Made by a program: the position numbers and the translations under genes. Below, one piece after another: positions 6,011 to 8,310 of a DNA stretch of 8,310 nt (positions are counted from its first letter, which is position 1; the number at the start of each line of letters is the position of its first letter). The stretch covers positions 1 to 8,310 of the forward strand of contig JAITEK010000015.1 in NCBI GenBank assembly GCA_031282085.1, written 5' to 3'. Under the pieces are notes generated by a model. The model saw only the letters and a list, made by a program, of their open reading frames with translations. It did not search any database and had not been told where the DNA came from. The stretch comes from Coriobacteriales bacterium (GTDB lineage Bacteria; Actinomycetota; Coriobacteriia; Coriobacteriales; UBA8131).

Positions 6011-6022
6011 GCAGGCGCTGTC

Positions 6023-6442
6023 TCAATCCCAGGGATTCACGAGGCGGACGCCGGTGGTTTGGAAGTCCTTTACGTTGCGGGTTGCCAGCGTGAGGTTGTG
6101 CTCAAGCGCTGTTGCGGCGAGCAGGCTGTCAGCAAGCGACTGCGGATTCGGCACTTGCAGAGCAGCAGCGTAACGGGCAGCGGCAAGGCTCAGAGGAAGT
6201 ATCCGTCCAGCGTAGCCTCCAAGAATGTCTGTTTCAAACCACGCGCGCAAACTGCGGGCTTGGACGGGGTCTTTCCTTTCCAACAAAAGTAAACCACGCT
6301 CAATTTCTGCTACAGTCATAACTCCGAGATAGACTTGTTGCTCGCTCAGTTGCTCAGCCCAAGTGGCGACTCGCGCGTCGCGGCGCGAAAAAGGTTTGCG
6401 CAATTCGCTTATGACATTTGTGTCAAGTAAGTACCCCACCAT
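6023..6442 (-). CDS. vapC: PIN-domain ribonuclease toxin (VapC / FitB-like)
   Basis: This 139-residue protein is a PIN-domain endoribonuclease, the toxin of a type II toxin-antitoxin pair; VapC proteins cleave tRNA or rRNA in a Mg2+-dependent way. The acidic active site is complete: D7 in YLLDTNVISEL, E46 in TVAEIERG, D105 in SLADSLLAATA, and D126 in TRNVKDF. The ending GVRLVNPWD is typical of the FitB-like branch. The length is normal and nothing is broken. The start is ATG 6442, which overlaps the antitoxin stop by one base (TGATG). AGGGAGG at 6459-6453 lies 10 bases upstream. A TTG at 6445 is 7 bases from that site and would add one residue, but ATG is preferred. The toxin is translationally coupled to and co-transcribed with its antitoxin, and converges on the zinc-ribbon gene. 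Confidence 0.93.
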   Translation of the reverse strand: MVGYLLDTNVISELRKPFSRRDARVATWAEQLSEQQVYLGVMTVAEIERGLLLLERKDPVQARSLRAWFETDILGGYAGRILPLSLAAARYAAALQVPNPQSLADSLLAATALEHNLTLATRNVKDFQTTGVRLVNPWD

Positions 6443-6687
6443 CAAAAATCGACCTCCCTGAAATCACCCTCAAGACGGGGGAAGTCATACTCAAAATACT
6501 CACTTTCGTCCATTGCAAGAGTATCCGCGAGCGTGCGCGGAGGTTTTGCGAGCGACTGGTACTCGTCGATGTTGAGCAGCACATACTGGATGCTGCCGCG
6601 GTTGGTGACGAACACTGGCTCCTCGCGGGCCAAGAGCTTTGCCTTGCTGGTGTTTTGGTTGAACTCCCGTGCGCTCATCACGAGCAT
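6442..6687 (-). CDS. vapB: Antitoxin of the Phd/YefM type, partner of VapC
   Basis: This 81-residue protein binds and neutralises the neighbouring PIN toxin and should repress its own operon. The N-terminal half, MSAREFNQNTSKAK then PVFVTNRGSIQYVLLNIDEYQSL, is the Phd/YefM DNA-binding and dimer fold. The acidic C-terminal part (about residues 50-81, ending in DFPRLEGDFREVDF) is the likely toxin-binding tail, normally disordered until bound. Of the possible starts, ATG 6687 is chosen because AGGGAG (6702-6697) lies 9 bases upstream. ATG 6696 abuts that site, ATG 6678 is 18 bases from it, and the 6726 start lacks a site. The conserved fold would begin at residue 4 with MSAREF, which fits. The gene precedes the toxin, as is normal in these modules, and is driven by the promoter at 6786-6758. 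Confidence 0.88.
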   Translation of the reverse strand: MLVMSAREFNQNTSKAKLLAREEPVFVTNRGSIQYVLLNIDEYQSLAKPPRTLADTLAMDESEYFEYDFPRLEGDFREVDF

Positions 6688-6739
6688 GAGAACCATCTCC
6701 CTGTTCCGTGTCCCCGCCTCCGCCAAAGGCAGAAAACTG

Positions 6740-6759
6740 ATGTAGTAACATTACTACAT
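6740..6759. promoter_or_regulatory. Perfect palindrome, candidate operator of the toxin-antitoxin operon
   Basis: ATGTAGTAACATTACTACAT is a perfect inverted repeat: two 9-base arms around CA. It overlaps the end of the vapBC -10 box and covers the expected transcription start. Phd/YefM-type antitoxins bind palindromes in exactly this position to autoregulate. The binding itself is inferred. Confidence 0.75.
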
Positions 6760-6786
6760 TGTAGCAGAGACCCTTCGTTTTGTCAC
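6758..6786 (-). promoter_or_regulatory. Sigma-70-type promoter for vapBC
   Basis: On the minus strand, GTGACA (6786-6781, five of six matches to TTGACA) is followed by a 17-base spacer and TACAAT (6763-6758, five of six matches to TATAAT). The start of transcription would fall near 6751, inside the palindrome, giving a leader of about 64 bases before ATG 6687. Confidence 0.7.
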
Positions 6787-6855
6787 GTTGAGATTTGCGC
6801 GCCGGAGAGTTGTGTGCCCCGCTGCCGTCGCGCACTATCCCAAGCGCAGAGTGAC

Positions 6856-6861
6856 TATAAT
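6856..6861 (+). promoter_or_regulatory. Candidate -10 box for the CapA-family gene
   Basis: A perfect TATAAT lies 51 bases before the CapA-family start codon. No convincing -35 is found at 16-18 bases (CACTAT at 6833-6838 is weak), so an activator or a weak promoter is possible. It is divergent from the vapBC promoter, with about 70 bases between the two -35 regions. Confidence 0.45.
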
Positions 6862-6912
6862 GAGAGCTATCGCAGAGCTTGGTTTGGGCAGCAAACGCTT
6901 GGAGGCGATCGC

Positions 6913-8283
6913 ATGATACTCGATGAAACCATAAAGCGGGGGTTCCGTCTTGCGTATCCGTTTGTGCGCAGGCGTTACGAGCGCTCTTGGCCCATTGAGG
7001 GCACGATGGAGCATTTGGGCAAAGGGGAAACCCTGTACTGGTGCTTCAAGTGTTTTTGTCATCCCATCACTCAGGCTGAGCCGGGGTGGGGGATAGAGGA
7101 GCGATTTGCGCCGCTTGCGGCCACTTCCGACGACGCGGGGGAGGGGTACCCGCGCTTTGAGCCGCCGTCTGTTCCCGATGGTTTTACCGTCCAATCACGC
7201 GCACGCATCGCCTGTGCGGGAGACCTTCTCGCCACCCGGGCTGTCGCGGAGGCAGACACCACGCATCTGCTCGACGACGTAGCGGACTTCTTCGCGGATA
7301 CCGACCTCAGATACGCTAACCTTGAGTGCCCCGTAGTTCCCTCGCGTCCCGCCGTCGGCACGCCGCCCGAAACCTGGCTTAAGCCGCTGTATCTCAACCA
7401 TAGCGCCGATCTTATCCGGCGCCTGCTGCCCGACCCCTTCGGTTTTGTCTCGATTGCGAACAATCACTCGCTGGACCAAGGGCCTGATGGGCTTATCGAG
7501 ACCATGGATTTTCTTGATGATCTCGGCTGCGCGTACGTGGGCGGTGCGCGCTCGGTAGCCGAGCGTGACCAGCCCCACATCACCGAGCTCAACGGCATAC
7601 GGGTGGCTCACATCTCGTGGACCTTCTCACTCAGCAACAAGCCGCTGCCGCCTGAGCGCGACTACCTCGTCAACTACCTGCGGCTCAACCTTGCCGACGT
7701 CGACTTGGAGCCCCTGGAGGCCCAGGTGCGTGCCGCGCGCGCGGCTGGTGCAGACCTTATCGTTGCCTATCTCCATTGGGGGCTTGAGTTTGAGGCGTAT
7801 CCCAACCACACGCTCATCGCAAACGCGCATCGCATTGTCGAGTTGGGGGTGGACGTTATCGTGGGCAACCATCCCCACAACGTGCAGCCCTGGGAGTGGC
7901 ATAGCTACACCGCGCAGGATGACGAGGGCAGAGCCACCGAGCGCACCGGACTTATCATCTATGCGCAGGGTGATTTTGCGTCCTTTCAGAGCCGTGATAT
8001 GTGCACTGCGACGTACCTGGGTGCACTGGTGCGCATCGACTTTGCCAAAGGGCGCGACAGAGCGGGGCGCGAATGCGCGTGGGTAAGCGCGCTTCAGGTT
8101 ATGCCGGTGTTCCCCTTCGCGGTTTTTGATGGCAGCCGCTGTGTGGAGTTTCGGATGCTCGACCTCTCCCGCCTGGCGCGCAACGGGTTTGACTGTGACC
8201 TTGCGGGCTATGGGGCTCACCATCGCCGCCGCACCCGCAAACTCTGGGACAACGCCCTCATTGCCCGCCTGCGCGGGGTGTGA
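6913..8283 (+). CDS. CapA-family metallophosphatase-fold protein (PGA_cap type)
   Basis: The 456-residue protein carries the full motif set of the CapA family, which shares the calcineurin-like metallophosphatase fold. The motifs are ACAGDLLATR (D104), NLECPV (N137, E139), IANNHSLDQG (N184, H185, D188), YLHWGLEFE (H288, E292), VGNHPHNVQP (H320, H322) and YAQGDF (D354). These positions line a two-metal site. CapA itself helps make poly-gamma-glutamate capsule, but most relatives have unknown substrates and no capB/capC gene is present here. The N-terminal 95 residues precede the fold and include C44, C47 and C49 in WCFKCFCHP. There is no signal peptide or membrane anchor, unlike many CapA proteins that act outside the membrane, so it may be cytoplasmic. 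The start is ATG 6913 with GGAGG at 6901-6905; the frame is open upstream to 6418 but that part lies over vapB and lacks a site. The best guess is a metal-dependent hydrolase of unknown substrate. Confidence 0.85.
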   Translation: MILDETIKRGFRLAYPFVRRRYERSWPIEGTMEHLGKGETLYWCFKCFCHPITQAEPGWGIEERFAPLAATSDDAGEGYPRFEPPSVPDGFTVQSRARIACAGDLLATRAVAEADTTHLLDDVADFFADTDLRYANLECPVVPSRPAVGTPPETWLKPLYLNHSADLIRRLLPDPFGFVSIANNHSLDQGPDGLIETMDFLDDLGCAYVGGARSVAERDQPHITELNGIRVAHISWTFSLSNKPLPPERDYLVNYLRLNLADVDLEPLEAQVRAARAAGADLIVAYLHWGLEFEAYPNHTLIANAHRIVELGVDVIVGNHPHNVQPWEWHSYTAQDDEGRATERTGLIIYAQGDFASFQSRDMCTATYLGALVRIDFAKGRDRAGRECAWVSALQVMPVFPFAVFDGSRCVEFRMLDLSRLARNGFDCDLAGYGAHHRRRTRKLWDNALIARLRGV

Positions 8284-8310
8284 GTCGCACACGACACACG
8301 ATTGTGCCAC
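8284..8310. other. Non-coding end of window
   Basis: These 27 bases follow the CapA-family stop. They contain CGACACACGA (8292-8301), the reverse complement of the TCGTGTGTCG that opens the repeat units at 1146 and 2357, so a minus-strand repeat copy might end here. Ten bases are too few to be sure. Confidence 0.25.

Noticed and set aside
6025..6037. AATCCC-A-GGGATT inverted repeat as a terminator between the convergent genes
   Set aside because: The loop would be one base, there is no U-tract, and the sequence encodes the conserved VNPW end of the toxin.
6418..6912. Upstream extension of the CapA-family frame to 6418
   Set aside because: It lies antisense over the antitoxin gene and its promoter, has no ribosome site, and ATG 6913 has a well-placed GGAGG.
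7627..8310. 227-residue minus-strand frame opposite the CapA-family gene
   Set aside because: The plus-strand frame carries all family motifs; the minus frame has none and runs off the window.

Overview
The window is about 8.3 kb of moderately GC-rich bacterial chromosome with dense, mostly plus-strand genes. The acidic-tailed GyrA, strong GGAGG-type ribosome sites and a YES-type small lipoprotein would fit an actinobacterial relative such as a Coriobacteriia member or a high-GC Firmicute. This is an impression from style, not a proven placement.

Layout. The window opens inside gyrA (1-477, the end of the last DNA-wrapping domain plus an acidic tail). A HAD-family phosphatase gene follows two bases later (480-1130) and is probably translationally coupled to gyrA. 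A lipoprotein gene of unknown function (1511-2341) is bracketed by two non-coding repeat blocks (1144-1468 and 2356-2554). These are built from the same roughly 200 bp modular unit, and each contains a REPIN-like pair of inverted hairpins.

The centre (2683-6010) is a four-gene operon: an SPFH-like protein with a C-terminal SHOCT module, a 422-residue double zinc-ribbon protein with a C-terminal membrane anchor, a 126-residue single-pass membrane protein, and a 122-residue zinc-ribbon protein with a C-terminal anchor. The first two resemble the Bacillus subtilis YdjI and YdjG proteins, which act with PspA in membrane-stress protection. No PspA gene is in the window. The likely picture is a membrane platform of three single-pass proteins showing their soluble parts to the cytoplasm and recruiting the soluble SPFH protein.

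A type II toxin-antitoxin pair (PIN-domain VapC with a Phd/YefM-type antitoxin, 6023-6687, minus strand) converges on this operon. Its promoter overlaps a perfect 20-base palindrome, a strong candidate autoregulatory operator. Transcribed divergently is a CapA-family metallophosphatase-fold protein (6913-8283) with all signature motifs but no signal peptide. The window ends 27 bases after this gene.
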